Below, piece after piece: positions 12,350 to 26,155 of a DNA stretch of 64,000 nucleotides. This DNA is from Karstenula rhodostoma CBS 690.94. Its lineage: Eukaryota > Ascomycota > Dothideomycetes > Pleosporales > Didymosphaeriaceae. A program made the translations under genes and the position numbers. Under the pieces are notes generated by a model. That model saw only the letters and a program-made list of their open reading frames with translations. It ran no database searches and was not told the origin of the DNA. The DNA lies in contig MU001504.1 in NCBI GenBank assembly GCA_010093485.1, forward strand, positions 90,985 through 154,984. The letters are read 5' to 3'. Each line of letters starts with the position of its first letter. Position 1 is the stretch's first letter.

Positions 12350-13089
12350 GATCTATATATTACCTAATTAGGATACTTTTTTTAAGCCTTCTTATTAGCT
12401 AAAAAAAAGCTATTTAAGCGTTTTAATTAGCTCTTAAAACGCGACGTAATAACATTAATCTAGGCCAGGAAAATCTAAACTAAGCCTAATTAGGAAATCT
12501 AAAATATTAAAATTACTAAATAAACTTTTCTCTTTAAATAGAACTAAAAATTATATTTATAGTTTTAATAATAATTAAGTTATAGCTATTTCTAGTTTTA
12601 TAGTAATAAATACTAAGATTTAATTGCCTAAATAGGAAGTTTAGATATCTAGATACTTTAAAAGTCTAAATATATCTACTCTTTAAGCCCTATTTAATAG
12701 TATAAAAATTATAGTTCTAGCTTATATAATTATAGAGATATTTAAGATTTAAACTTTCTAGGTATTTTTAAAATCTTTAAGTATATTTAAAAACGTTAAA
12801 TACTTAGAAAGAAAAAATTATAAATTACTATTAAATTATACTACTAACTATAAGTAGTTTAGTTTAGAAACTATTATAATTAGGTAATTAGGTAAAAAGT
12901 TATAAAATATTAAAATATAGAGTTCTACTAAGGATTATCTCTATAGAAAATAATAAATTTAATATTAGGTTTTTACTAAAATACTATATTAGTACTAACC
13001 TAATATCTATATTAGAAAGAAAAATTATAGTACCTTTTATTACTTACTTATTTAATAGTTTAATTCTCTTAACTATCCTTAATTATTTT
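12350..13089. other. Unassigned RIP-damaged stretch
   Basis: No gene or known element recognised. It holds the palindrome cctaattagg twice (12363-12372, 12485-12494) and a perfect inverted repeat gcgttttaa/ttaaaacgc (12418-12426 and 12434-12442, 7-base loop) in a pocket that keeps CG steps. These could belong to a small hairpin-type element or an older transposon end. Confidence 0.4.
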
Positions 13090-13617
13090 TAATCTATACT
13101 TACTTAAAACTATATCTATTTATAGTATATTCTATTATATTTAATACTTCTATAGTATAATATATCTACAACTTTATTTATATTTAAAAATTACTTTAAA
13201 AATTATATTATTTAGTTTAATATAAACGTTTTATTTATAAATATCTATATTTCTATAACTTATAAAAAATAGATATTTCGTAATATATTATTTATTTAAA
13301 ATATATATTTAAGGTATATAATATAATTAAAGTAGATAATTTAAATATACTATACTTTAAAACTTAAGAACTTTTTAGAATTAATTAATATACTATCTTT
13401 ATTAATATATATTTTTTTTCTTTAAATATATACTATAATTTCTATAATAAGCTATTTAATAATACTTTATTAGTATATCTAGAGTTTAATACTTAGAGTA
13501 ATAACTAGACTAATATCTAGACTAATATCTAGAGTAATAACTAGACTAATATTTAAACTAATACCTAGACTAATATCTAGACTAATATATATACTAATAT
13601 CTAAACTAATATCTACT
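13090..13617 (+). repeat. 0.53-kb repeat unit F, first copy, ending in a 12-bp minisatellite
   Basis: This unit recurs in the same orientation at 23672-24185. Its last 120 bases are a degenerate 12-bp tandem repeat (actaatatctag and variants, about nine or ten units from 13495). The gypsy element at 13618-23666 sits between the two copies, so F was a direct tandem duplication before that insertion. Confidence 0.75.
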
Positions 13618-14119
13618 TATTATAAGGGGTTTCCTATATACCTAATCTAGGTCTATACCTTAAGAATTATTTAAGGAATAAAATATAATAGAGGTAAGTA
13701 CTAGATTAGTTAATAATTCTATATTATAATAGAATATAATATAATAATACTAAAAAAAAACTAAGTATTTATATATAAATAAAGTACTTTAATTTAAGTA
13801 TAAAAGTTAATTATAAAGAATAAAAACTATATAAAAATCTTTCTAAACTATATACTAGTTATTTTAATTTTTACTATTCTAGAATCTCTTAGTCTACTTC
13901 TATAGATTCTACCTTTTTAGTAAAAGTATTTACTTTACTTTTACTAAAATCTAGTACTTTTAGAATTTTATACTTTTAGTAGGATTATAGTTATATAACT
14001 TATAATATAAGCTACCTTATAAGTTTATATATAAGTACTTATTAATTTTATCTCTATTACTAATATTTTATATATAATTCTTTTCTTTCTTTTAGTTTAG
14101 TTCTACTATAATTATAATA
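13618..14119 (-). repeat. LTR, gypsy copy 1 (3' LTR)
   Basis: 502 bp, next to the polypurine tract; pairs with 23164-23666. Confidence 0.88.
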
Positions 14120-14908
14120 TTATTCCTCCCTTTAGGGTTATTATTCTAATACCCTATTATTACTTTATAACCTACTATTATAGTATAGTCTAGAAATATA
14201 AAAATTTATTTTTTTATACTTTTAGATATAGTATTATATCCTTCTCTAGATTTTCTAAGCCTCTCTAACTATATCTAAGGTACTAAAATAATTATTAACT
14301 AATTACTATTATATTTATACTAATAAGATTTATTATTATAGTCTAATAATACTAATAAAGTATATTTATTATATAAAAAAGAAAGTTCTAAAGTATTTTA
14401 TAAATATTTTAACTAAAAGGTATACTATATATATTATTATTTATATAAAGTATAGTCTTTAGATTTCTAAAAAAAAGTAAAAATATATTTAATCTAAGAA
14501 ATATAAGAAGTATTTTATTTTTTTCTATATTAAAGCTAAGATTATTTATTTAAAAGTAAAGATTATAGAGATAGAAAAGTAGAAATAATTACTTATAGTT
14601 TATAATACTTATATACTTAATATACTAGATTATCTAGAAGAGAAGACTTTAAAGAATATAAATACTAGTATTACTTTTATATTATTACTATATAGATTTT
14701 TAACTAATTTAAGCTAGTTATAGACTAATTCTTTTATTATTAATTCTTTTACCTTTTCTAACTTTTTTTCTAATTTTAGACTAGTATTTTTATTAATTAA
14801 CCTTTTTAGGATTAATCCTTTATTATTAGCTAGTAGAAATTCTCTAGTAGTTTTTTATAATTTATAAAATTTTCTTTTAATTTCTAAGTATTATACTATT
14901 CTAGCTAT

Positions 14909-16187
14909 ATTATATATAATTACTATAAGGGTAGGTAAATTAATAAAGTAAAAGGGATAAAAAGATATATTATACTTTACTAATATATAAATAAAGGGAA
15001 ACTAAAAAAATAGCTAAAATTTATCTAGTATCTATATATAGGCTAACTAAAAAAAATATAATACTAAGCTAGTTAAAATAGACTTAGTATATATTTACTA
15101 ATATATAAGAAATCTAATAATAGAGAGTTAATAAGGTATTAAAAAGGATAGTTCTTATTAAGAGTAGAAGAAAAATATATATAGGTAAATACTACTATTT
15201 ATATTACTTTCTCCTATTCTATACTTTATTAGTTATTAATAGTATATATATAAGAAAAGAAAAGAATATAAATAAAATATCTATCCCTAGTATACTATAA
15301 ATCCTACTTAATAATATAATATAATACTTATAGTTTTAGACTTACTAATATATTATCTATACCTTAGAATTAACCTAACTAATAAACCTATATAGATAGT
15401 AATATATTTATTTCCTACTATTTATCTAGAAATACTAATAACTAATATTTATAATAAAGTAGAGAAGTATAGTAAGGATATTTAAATAATAATAGTAATA
15501 ATAGATAATAGTTATAATATCTAGAAAGTTAAGAACTAGCTAGAATCTAAATCTAATATATATATAGATATAAAGAAAGTATTTAAATTATATAAGTTAG
15601 ATTAGCTAGCGATATAATATCTATTATCTCCTAGCTATAAATATATACTATAGTAATAAGAGATATAGAGTATATAAAATTACTATAATAATAAAAAAAA
15701 AACTAAAGAGAATAAAAAGTTTATAATAGAGGTAATAAATAATAAGGTAAGTATCTACTAGATATAAGAAATTCTATATAGTATAATAGTATAGGTATAG
15801 ATAATAGTAATAGTAATAATAAAGAAATTTTAAGTTCTATTTTAAATTCTAAGTATAAAGCCTATAGGGTAATATATAAAGAATAAAGAATAAAGAATAA
15901 AAAATAAAAATAAAAATAATAACTATATATAATTAGTATTTAATAATAGTAATAGGGATATATAGTATTTAATTATAAAATACTAAGTATAGGAGTTTAG
16001 TATTATATTAATAATAGAATAAGGTAATAAGGATTATAATATAATTAACTAGTATATAGCTATAATTAGTAGCTTTTAATAGATTTTAATAACTAGTTCT
16101 AGGAAAAGATAGTAATTAAATAAACTTAACTTAGTAAAGTAAGGATTTTAAATAAATAAATAAAGAGGTAACTAACTAATACTAATT
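14909..16187 (-). mobile_element. Family C insertion 1 (1279 bp, inside gypsy copy 1)
   Basis: Absent from the same place in gypsy copy 2 (about 28450), where the host reads straight through. Flanked by a 12-bp near-perfect duplication (tattctaRctat, 14897-14908 and 16188-16199). It is the reverse complement of the insertion at 19701-20983, with the same two ends. Family C copies share the end that is on the left here and lose the other, so this strand assignment takes the shared end as 3'. No protein is readable. Confidence 0.82.
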
Positions 16188-18773
16188 TATTCTAACTATT
16201 TTTTTTACTTAACTAGATATTTTTACTAATTCTTAACTATCTATAAATTTTTAATTACTTTAATTTTATACTTATTATCTTCTAGCTCTAGCTAGATTTT
16301 AATTAGAGTATTTAGAAGTATTAGTTCTAATAGTAATTTATAAAAGGTAGAATATATCTTTATATCTATTAGTAAAAGTAATTTAGTTATAACTAGTTTT
16401 TTTATTTCTTAAACTTTAAAAAGTTCTATTTATAGGTAATCTAGTTTTTTACTTAGTTATTTTATTTTTAAATTTTTCTATAATAGAAAAACTTTATCCC
16501 CTTTTTTAAAAATTAGTTTTTTAATTCTTTACTTATTTATATTCTTAGATATTATAAGGGCTCTATAAGTAATTCTTTTTTATAAAACTTTATAAAGTTT
16601 CTTTATTTTCTAAGTCTTATTTTAGGCTCTAATAGAGATACTTTCTATATCCCTTAGATTTTAATAAATAACTAGCTTATATTTATAATTTATATAGTAG
16701 GGTAAGTATTCTATTATATCTAATCTTAAACTATTATATACTAATTATATAGTTAGTAGAAGTTTTATCTAGTTATTCTATTACTTATTAATATAAAATT
16801 ATAGATACTATTTAAGTATTTAATTTATATATTCTATTTATTTATCTATTTTAGAATAGAAACTTATTAATAGTTTTTAGTTTATTTCTAGAGTTATAGT
16901 AAAAATATTCTAATACTTTAAAATAAAAAGCTTATCTCTATTTATAATAAATTTCTCTAGTAGTTTATACTTAAAAAATAGTATATTATTTACTTTATAG
17001 ACTAGTTTCTCTACTATTATAAACTTTTCTATAGGTCTAAACTTAGCTATTTTTATAAATCTATATACTATTACTATAATAGTATTATATATATACTTTA
17101 TTTCTAGCTATAGTAATTTTAGAAGTTTTATAATAAAATCTATTATTATACTTTACTATAGTTATTTTACTATAAATAGTAGTTATAGAAGTCTATAAGG
17201 CTTATATTTCTTAGACTTATTTTTATAGTAAACTAAATAATTACTTATCTCTATTATAACTAATTATTTAAGTTTAGGAATAATATATTTATTTATAATA
17301 TAATATATTATTTCTTTAATACCTAGATATTTCTATTCTTTAGATTTATATAGTTTTTTAATTAGAATAGGTATATATCTATTATTAATAATAATCTACT
17401 ATTAGTAGTCTTATCTAGTTTTATTAAAACTATACTTAAAGAGATTATATTCCTCTTTCTAGTCTTAATTAAATTTCTAATAACCCTAGAAGTCTTATAT
17501 TTCTAGTTCTATATATTTTAGGCTAGCTATCTATACTTTAATCTTTAATTAGTTATACTTAAATATACTATTTTTATATTTATATAGTATTATATTATAT
17601 AGTTTAACCTTATTTTTAATTAAGTCTAATTATCTACTTAAGGTATTTACTATACTATTAAGAGTTCTAGGTTAATAGTAAATTATAAAATTAAAGTTTA
17701 CTAAAAATTCTACTTATTATACTTATTATTAGTTAAGCTTCTTAGTTAATATAAAGCTAGTAAAATTCTAGTAGTCTATTTATACTTCTACTTTAAAGTA
17801 GATTCCTATAAGCTATACTTTCTATTATTTAAAAATATCTACTATTACTAGTAGTTCCTTATTATAAATATTATAGTTAAGTTTTACTTTTAAAAACTTC
17901 TATAAATAGTAAAATACTAGTTTCTATTTTCTATTTTTATTTAGTTATAAAAGAATTACTTCTAATATATAGTTAGATATATCTATTTTAACTCTAGCTA
18001 GTTTTTATAGATTAAATATTTATAAAAGTAGGGCTATTAGAAATATTATCTATAATTTTTTAAATATCTTTAATAACTTTCCTTAGATTAGTTATATAAC
18101 TTTATTATTACTTTTTTTTATAAAATCTATTAGTAATATAGTAGTTTTAAAATAATTCTTTATAAACTTCTAATAAAAGTTAGTAAATTCTAGAAAAAAC
18201 TAGATATTTTTTACTAACTTAGAAACTAGCTATTTTTATATAGTAGTAACCTTCTTTAGATTTATTAATATATCTTCCCTTAAAATAATAAATTCTAGAT
18301 ACTTTATTTTAGTAATATAGAACTCGCACTTATTTAAATAGAGAAGTAACTAATATCTTTTTATTTTTTTAAATACTTTCTTTATATATCCTATATATTT
18401 TTCTAGTATTCTAGTAGAGTAAATAAATATATTATTAAAATATATTATATAGAATATATCTAAGTATTTATATAGGGCTTTATTAATAACTATCTAAAAT
18501 ATTATAGGGGTATTTATTAATCTAAATAGTATAACCTAATATTTATAAAAACTATATCTAATTCTAAATACTATCTTTTATTTATATCCTTTAGTAATTT
18601 ATATATAGTAATATTTATTATATATATTAAATTTTATAAATTACTTAGCTCCTTAGAGTTAATTTATAAGCTCTATAATTAAGGGTAATAAGTACTAATT
18701 CTTAATTATAATATTATTTAGTTATTTATAATCTATATAGAGTTATAGCTTACTATTCTTTTTAGATACCTAT

Positions 18774-18956
18774 ATTATATATAATTACTATAAGGGTGGG
18801 TAAATTAATAAAGTAAGGGGGATAAAAAGGCACGTTATACTTTACTAATACACGAATAAAGGGGGACTAAAAAAGTAACTAAAACTTATCTAGTATTTAT
18901 ATATAAACTAACTAAAAAGGGTATAGTACTAAGCTAGTTAAAATAGACTTAGTATA
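18774..18956 (-). mobile_element. Family C insertion 2 (183 bp, truncated)
   Basis: Carries only the shared end of family C (from attatatataattactataa). It interrupts gypsy copy 1, with a 12-bp duplication ttagatacctat at 18762-18773 and 18957-18968. The uninterrupted site is seen in gypsy copy 2 near 31020. It keeps some CA/CG steps (cacgtt, acacga), so it is less damaged than its surroundings. Confidence 0.82.
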
Positions 18957-19700
18957 TTAGATACCTATAAAATTAAAAAGGCTATAGAACTATAACGTTT
19001 CTAGATATATTTCTATTTTAGATTTTTTTATAAATACTTCTATACTTTTTTTTCTTAGTCTATTAATATTAGTTTTAGCTATTCTAGTTATAGTTTTATA
19101 CCCTTTTCTAGAGGTATTATATAATTCTATTCTTAGTAATTTAGTAGTTTTTTTCTTTTAATTTTTTTAAAGAGTTCTATATACTTCTTATATTCTAGTA
19201 GAATTATTAATAGTTTCTTTATAATCTAGAGATTTAAATATTATATTTAGATAATTTATACTTATTTTAGATTTTTTTTTAAAATTCTAGTAATTTTAGT
19301 AGCTAAAATTTCCTTAGTCTATTATTATATAGCCTATTTAATTAAAATATTTAGAGTTTTTAACTTTACTTTCTATAGATATTTTATATTAGTAATCTAT
19401 AATATTAATTCTTAATTATATATTATTTAACTTTTCTAGTTAATATCTAAGTTATTCTCTAATAACTAGTTATAGTCTATAATAGCTTCTAGACTTTCTA
19501 TATCTATTATAGTAAAGCTATATTAACTTTTAAATCCTTTAATATCTACTAGTAATAGTAGTATTTTAAGGTATAATTAGCTTTTACTATATTTTTAGAA
19601 AAATATTCTATCTATTAATTTTAACTAGACTAGCTCTACTTTATTTTAATATAGTAAATTATATTTCTCTATTACCCTAGATAAGATTAGATATCTAATA

Positions 19701-20983
19701 GGCTAGTATTAGTTAGTTACCTCTTTATTTATTTATTTAGAATCCTTACTTTACTAAATTAAGTTTATTTAATTACTATCTTTCTCTAGAACTAGTTATT
19801 AAGATTTATTAAAAGCTACTAATTATAGCTAGATACTAGTTAACTTTATATTATAATCCTTATTATCTTATTTTACTATTAACGCGATACTAAGCTCCTA
19901 TACTTAGTATTTTATAACTAAATATACTATATACCCCTAATACTCTATTTTTAAATACTAACCCTATATAGCTATTATCTCTATCCTTTATTTTATTCTT
20001 TATCCTTTACCCTTTATATATCGCCCTATAGGCTCCACGCTTAGGGCTTAGAATAAAATAGGACTTAGAACTTTATTTATACTACTATACTATATAGGAT
20101 CTTCTATATCTAGTAGATACTTACCTTATTTATTACTTTTACTATAAACTTTTTATCCTCCTTAGTTTTCTCTTTATTATTATAGTAATTTTATATACCT
20201 TATATCTTCTATTACTATAGTATATATTTATAGTTACTAGTTATTAAGTATTATATTACTAGCTAATCTAGCTTATATAGTATAAGCGCTTCCTTTATAC
20301 CTATATATATAACTTTAGATTCTAGCTAGCTCTTAATTTTATAGATATCGCGATTCTTACCTATTATTACTATTATTATTTAAAATTCCTTACTATACTC
20401 TATAGTTATATTATAGGTATTAGTTATTATTATTATTTCTAAATAGATAGTAGGGAATAGATATATCTTTACCTATATAGGTTTATTAGTTAGGTTAATT
20501 CTAAGGTATAGGTAATATATTAGTAAGTCTAGAAATTATAAATAAAGTATTATACTATTAAGTAGGATTTATATACTAGGGATAGGTATTTTATTTATAT
20601 TCTTTTCTCTTTTTATATATATACTATTAATAACTAATAGAGTATAGAATAGGAGAAAGTAATATAGGTAGTAGTACCTATCTATATATATTTTTCTTCT
20701 AGTTTTAATAAGAACTATCTTTTTTATTTATTAATAACTTTCTATTATTAGAATTCTTATATATTAGTAGGTATATACTAAGTCTATTTAGGGTTAATAT
20801 TATACTAGTTCTATTTTAGCTAGCTTAGTATTATACCCTTTCTAGTTAGCCTATATATAGATACTAGGTATACCTTAGCTACTTTTTTAGTCCCCCTTTA
20901 TTTATATATTAGTAAAGTATAACGCGCCTTTTTATCCCCTCTACTTTATTAAGTTACCCTACCTTATAGTAAATCTCTATAAT
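19701..20983 (+). mobile_element. Family C insertion 3 (1283 bp, inside gypsy copy 1)
   Basis: The reverse complement of the 14909-16187 insertion, full length at both shared ends. Flanked by the 10-bp duplication atatctaRta (19691-19700, 20984-20993); the empty site is in gypsy copy 2 near 31750. It retains many CG steps (for example near 19881, 20020-20040, 20290, 20346 and 20922), which makes it the best-preserved copy. No coding region is recognised. Confidence 0.82.
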
Positions 20984-23163
20984 ATATCTAGTAGTACTAA
21001 GGTCTATTAGTATATTTATTTAGAATTCTCTAATTATAACTTATTTTTCTATATAAAGTTCTATAGCCTTATTATTTTTATTTATTTTTTAAGTTTTTAA
21101 AATATTTTTACTAGCTTATACTTAGTAGTATTTTAGTTTTTTAATATTATTTATATCTTAATCTATAATTCTCTTAAATACCTATAGTTATTATAGAGAA
21201 AGTAATTAGTATAGTATAATTCTATAGTATACCTTTTTATTAGTTTTAGATAAATTTAGAAATTTTTAGAATAATTCTAGATTATATATCTCTAGTATTT
21301 TTTTATTTTTATTACTTTTATAATTTCCCCTTTATTAATCTTATCTTAGTACTTTAAGTATCTAGTAATTATATATTTAAAGAAATATATTTTTTTATAA
21401 TTTTTATTATCTTAGTTATATATAGTAGCTTCCTTTTTATTTAAGTATTCTAAATATTATTTTAGGTAGTTATAATAGTACTACTTAATTTTATATATAT
21501 ATTATATTTTATTCTTAGTTAAATAAATAGTTTTTTTATACTTATAGAGTATTTTTATATCTCTTAAGTTTTTTTTTATTAGCTAGTAATATATAGTATA
21601 CTTCTATCTCTAATATTTAAAATAGCTTTCTATATAGTATTATTACTATTCTAGTATATTATAGTTATATAACTATTACTTTAATTAGTAGATATAGTAT
21701 TATACTTTTAAATAGTCTTTCTTTAAAAGCTTTTTATAATCTAGTTATCTAGGGGCCTTAGTTATACTAGTTTTCTCTTCCTTATAATATCTATAGCTAT
21801 TATAGTTATACTACTACTATTTAACTTTTAAATAATTATTATTAATTTAAATTTACTATATAAGTACTAGAATATTTCCTTATTATCCTTTTATCTAATA
21901 ATATATTCTATTAGTATCTATATCTATAATTCTAATCTTATAGTTATAAATTAGTATAAAATATTTATTACTTCTATATATCTAATATAGGTTTTATAGA
22001 ATTTAGTTTATAATATTCTTTTTATTAGTTATTTCTTAAACTTTTTCTAGTAATTCTAAGGAATTAAAATTATTTTCTATATTATCCTTTTATAGTAGTA
22101 TAGAAGTTCTAGACTATAGTATTATTATAGCTACTCTTATTACCTAGACTTATTTACTCTAAAACTTTTTAAAAGAATATTTAGTTTTAAAGTATCCCTT
22201 CTCTCTATAGTTTAGATAAGCCCTATTTTTAAAGTATTATTATTAAATATTATTTTACTTCTTTTACTATAAAGTTTATTTCTTCTTTTTATAAATTTTA
22301 CTTTTTATAATTATATCTCTATTATAATTTCTTTACTTATAATATAGCTTTTATATATTAACCCTTAAACTAAATACTAGTTTAGTAGATTCTTTCTTCT
22401 CTAAGTATTATTTATATAATTAATAGTTAATTTATACTATTAGTTTAATTAGGGTTTCTAGACTATTAGGCTTTTTATAATAGAATAGTTTATTCTTAAC
22501 TAGCTTTTTTAAGCTATTATAGTAGACTACCTATAATAGGATATTATTCTAATTAATTTTAACCTAGAGTTATTAGAATATAGTAAAATATTTACTAGCT
22601 AATTCTATTTACTTAATATATTAAATAAATTATTTAGTCTATTATTCTTTATCTATTTTACTAAATATAATTTTAATTTATTTCTTAAATTTTTTTTAGA
22701 ATATAAAAATCTTTATAATTTTTTTATTTTATTTTTCTAGTTTTATTTTATATACTAGAAAGTTATTAATAATTAGGTATATTTATTCTACTACCCTTTC
22801 TATTATATATATTATAGTAGCTAAAATATTTACTTAGTTATTTCTAAATATATTATAGTTATACCTATAGTATAATTCTATATTTATTAAGAATATTTTA
22901 AAATTAGTTTTTATTTCTTTATTATAGAGTTCTAGAATTTTAAAGTTAACTTTTAGTAGGTATACTACTATAGTTATAGGAGTTTAAACCTATTCTATAA
23001 TTATAGCTAACTATATTTTAAACTATTTTACCTTCTTAACTTATACTACTAAAAGGATTACTAGATTACTAGCTAAACCTAAAATAATACTTACTCTAGA
23101 GCCCTCTAAGCTAGTAGATATATTTAGTAATACTATATTAATTTAAACTTTTAAGTAGTTAAA

Positions 23164-23666
23164 GTATTATAAAGGGTTTTCTATATATCTAACCTAAGTC
23201 TATATTTTAAAAATTATTTAAGAAATAAAATATAATAGAGATAAGTACTAAATTAGTTAATAATTCTATATTATAATAGAATATAATATAATAATACTAA
23301 AAGAAGACTAAATATTTATATATAGATAAAGTACTTTAATTTAAATATAAAAGTTAACTATAAAAAATAGAAACTATATAGAAATTCTTTTAAACTATAT
23401 ACTAGTTATTTTAATTTTTACTATTTTAGAATTCCCTAGTCTACTTCTATAGATTCTATCTTTTTAGTAAGAATATCTATTTTACTTTTACTAAAATCTA
23501 GTACTTCTAGAATCTTATACTCTTAGTAGGATTATAGTTATATAATCTATAATATAAGCTACCCTATAGGCTTATATATAAGTATCTATTAGTTTTATCT
23601 CTATTACTAATATTTTATATATAATTCTTTCCTTTCTTCTAGCCTAGTTCTACCGTAATTATAATA
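23164..23666 (-). repeat. LTR, gypsy copy 1 (5' LTR)
   Basis: 503 bp partner of 13618-14119, followed by the ctact target duplication. Confidence 0.88.
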
Positions 23667-23671
23667 CTACT

Positions 23672-24185
23672 CTAATTTCTATTTATTTAAAACTATATCT
23701 ATTTATAGTATATTCTATTATATTTAATCTTTTTATAATATATTATATTTAATACTCTATTTATATTTAAAGATTATTTTAAAAGCTTTATTATTTAGCT
23801 AAATATAAATATTTTATTAATAAATATCTAGATTTCTATAATTTAAAGAAAAATAGATATTTTCTAATATACTATTTATCTAAAATATATATTTAAGGTA
23901 TATAATATAATTAGAGTATAGAGTTATTTTATTTATATTATTAAAGTAGTTAATTTAAATATACTATATTTTTAAATTTAAAAACTTTTTTAAATTTATT
24001 TATATACTATTCTTATTACTATATCCCTTCTTTACTTAAATATATAATATAATTTCTATATTATATTACTTAATTATACTTTATTAGTATAGTAATAGTC
24101 TAATATTTAGACTAATATTTAAACTAATATTTAAACTAATATCTAGTCTAATATCTAGACTTATATCTAGACTAATATACTAGAA
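23672..24185 (+). repeat. 0.51-kb repeat unit F, second copy, ending in a 12-bp minisatellite
   Basis: Matches 13090-13617 along its length, from ttaaaactatatctattta to a run of 12-bp units (about 24100-24180). It begins right after the target duplication of gypsy copy 1. Confidence 0.75.
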
Positions 24186-25771
24186 AATATCTAGTATCTA
24201 TACTATTATATAATTTAGTATTTAAATAAGTCTTTATTACTTATTTATATATAAAATATGCTAGTTTATATATATATTACTCTATAGAATACTAATATAT
24301 ATACCTAATTTACCTACTTTTAAATTTAATAATAAGTTTATAAATACTAATTTAAAACCCTTTTTATAAATATTATTAATTAGTAATATATAATAAATAT
24401 AAAGGTTAATAAGGTATTTATACTATATTAAATTTAATATTTCTTTTTTAATTAAAATAAAAACCTTTCTTAAAATTAAATAAATAAGAAGTAATTTAGT
24501 TATTAAAAATATAAAGTTCGTTATAAATATACTAATAAACTTTTATATAAATTAGTAAGGTATTTTATAATATAGGCTAGAGACTAATTAAATAATATAA
24601 TTTATATAAAAGCTAGAACTATATATTAAAATAGTAGCTATACCTATAATTTTACTATAAAAACTATTCTAATAATTATAAAAATAATAGTTATTTAATT
24701 TAAATATAATACTTTATAAACTTTTAGAAACTATAGTAAAATATAGTAAAGAAACTTAGTAGGGTACTAAAATATAAAGATTTTAAATAGTTTAAAAGTT
24801 ATAGGCCTTTCTTTTCTAGTAGACTATTACCTAGTTATATAGATAGAATAAATATATTACTTATAGTATAATATAAAATTATAGCTATATAGGGTAATTA
24901 TATAATATTTACTCTAAATTAGATATTTACTAAGTAGTTATTTAAGGCTTATAATTTAATATAAGATAGTTAGCTATTTAAACTAAAACTAAATATAATT
25001 ATTTATAATACTTATTTAATATAAAAAGCTTTCTAGTTATAAAAAAATAACTAGCTCTAAATACTATTTTTTTTTTCTCTAAATTATTAAACTATTATAG
25101 TCCTCTATAAGTTAGTAAATATTTAATTTTATTATAATATTATAAATTTAATCTCTTTTTATTTATTTATTATATTACTATTACTATATTTTAGAAAACT
25201 AGTATTATTAAACTTCCCTTTTTAATTAAAGTTAATAGTATATTCTAGTAATATAGCCTATTATATAATATAGTTATTATATATTTTATAAATAATAATA
25301 ATATTTATAAAAAAATTCTTATATAGATAGAAAACTAAATAATTAAAAGTTATAGTAAATAGAAGTAAAATATTAATAAAGTTATAGTACTAGAGATTTA
25401 TTACTACTATATTATTTTATAAATCTTCTACTATACTAGAAATAAAAAAAAAAAAAAAAAATTCTTTATAGAGGTATTATATATAATAGCTTATTATATA
25501 GTAAAGAATAATAAATATAAAAAACTAGTTAAAATATTTATAGTAAATTATATATAGGTAAAAATAGTATTAGATATCTATAATTTTATATATAAACTAG
25601 TAGTATAAGAAGTACTAGTTATTATTAATTAGAATTATTATATTATAGTAAATACTAGTAATTAAATAATAAGTTTCTTTTTATATAAATAATAGAGTCT
25701 AAGTATATTAGATTATAGAATATATACTATATATTCTATAAAAAGTAGTATATATACGAAATAGTAATATC
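24186..25771. other. Unassigned RIP-damaged stretch
   Basis: AT-rich, with the same loss of CA and TG. No protein motif, LTR or terminal repeat was identified. An A-run of 18 bases lies at 25444-25461. Probably older transposon relic. Confidence 0.5.
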
Positions 25772-26155
25772 TAATATTTTATTAACTAATATTTAATATC
25801 CTATTAACTAATACTAATTATTCTATTAACTAATACTTAATATCCTATTAACTAATACTAATTATTCTATTAACTAATACCGATTATTCTATTAACTAAT
25901 ACTTAATATCCTATTAACTAATACTAATTATTCTATTAACTAATACCTAATATTCTATTAACTAATACTTAATTATCCTATTAACTAATACTAATTATTC
26001 TATTAACTAATATCTAATATTCTATTAACTAATACTAATTATTTTACCTATTAACTAATACTAATTATTCTATTAACTAATATCTAATATTCTATTAACT
26101 AATACTTAATATTCTATTAACTAATACTTAATATTCTATTAACTAATACCTAGTA
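25772..26155 (+). repeat. 22-bp minisatellite, about 17 units
   Basis: The core ttaactaata recurs about 17 times at 21-23 bp spacing, usually as ctattaactaatac plus a variable tail (ttaatatc or taattatt). Two tail types alternate in part of the array, which hints at a 44-bp higher-order unit. Units are contiguous, without unique spacers. Confidence 0.9.

Larger units (their letters stand above)
13618..23666 (-). mobile_element. Ty3/gypsy LTR retrotransposon, copy 1 (10.05 kb with three nested insertions)
   Basis: LTRs at 13618-14119 and 23164-23666 have terminal inverted repeats TATTATAA/TTATAATA and are flanked by a perfect 5-bp duplication, ctact (13613-13617, 23667-23671). A polypurine tract complement (cctccc near 14124) lies inside the left LTR, so it is read on the minus strand. 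On that strand the region of 18420-18600 reads as a gypsy reverse transcriptase through stops and transitions; the YxDD site is Y-F-N-N at 18431-18442 with ALYKYLD upstream. Removing the three nested insertions and their duplications leaves about 7270 bp, matching copy 2. Confidence 0.9.

Noticed and set aside
25772..26155. CRISPR-like array
   Set aside because: Units are contiguous without unique spacers, and the setting is fungal; it is a minisatellite.
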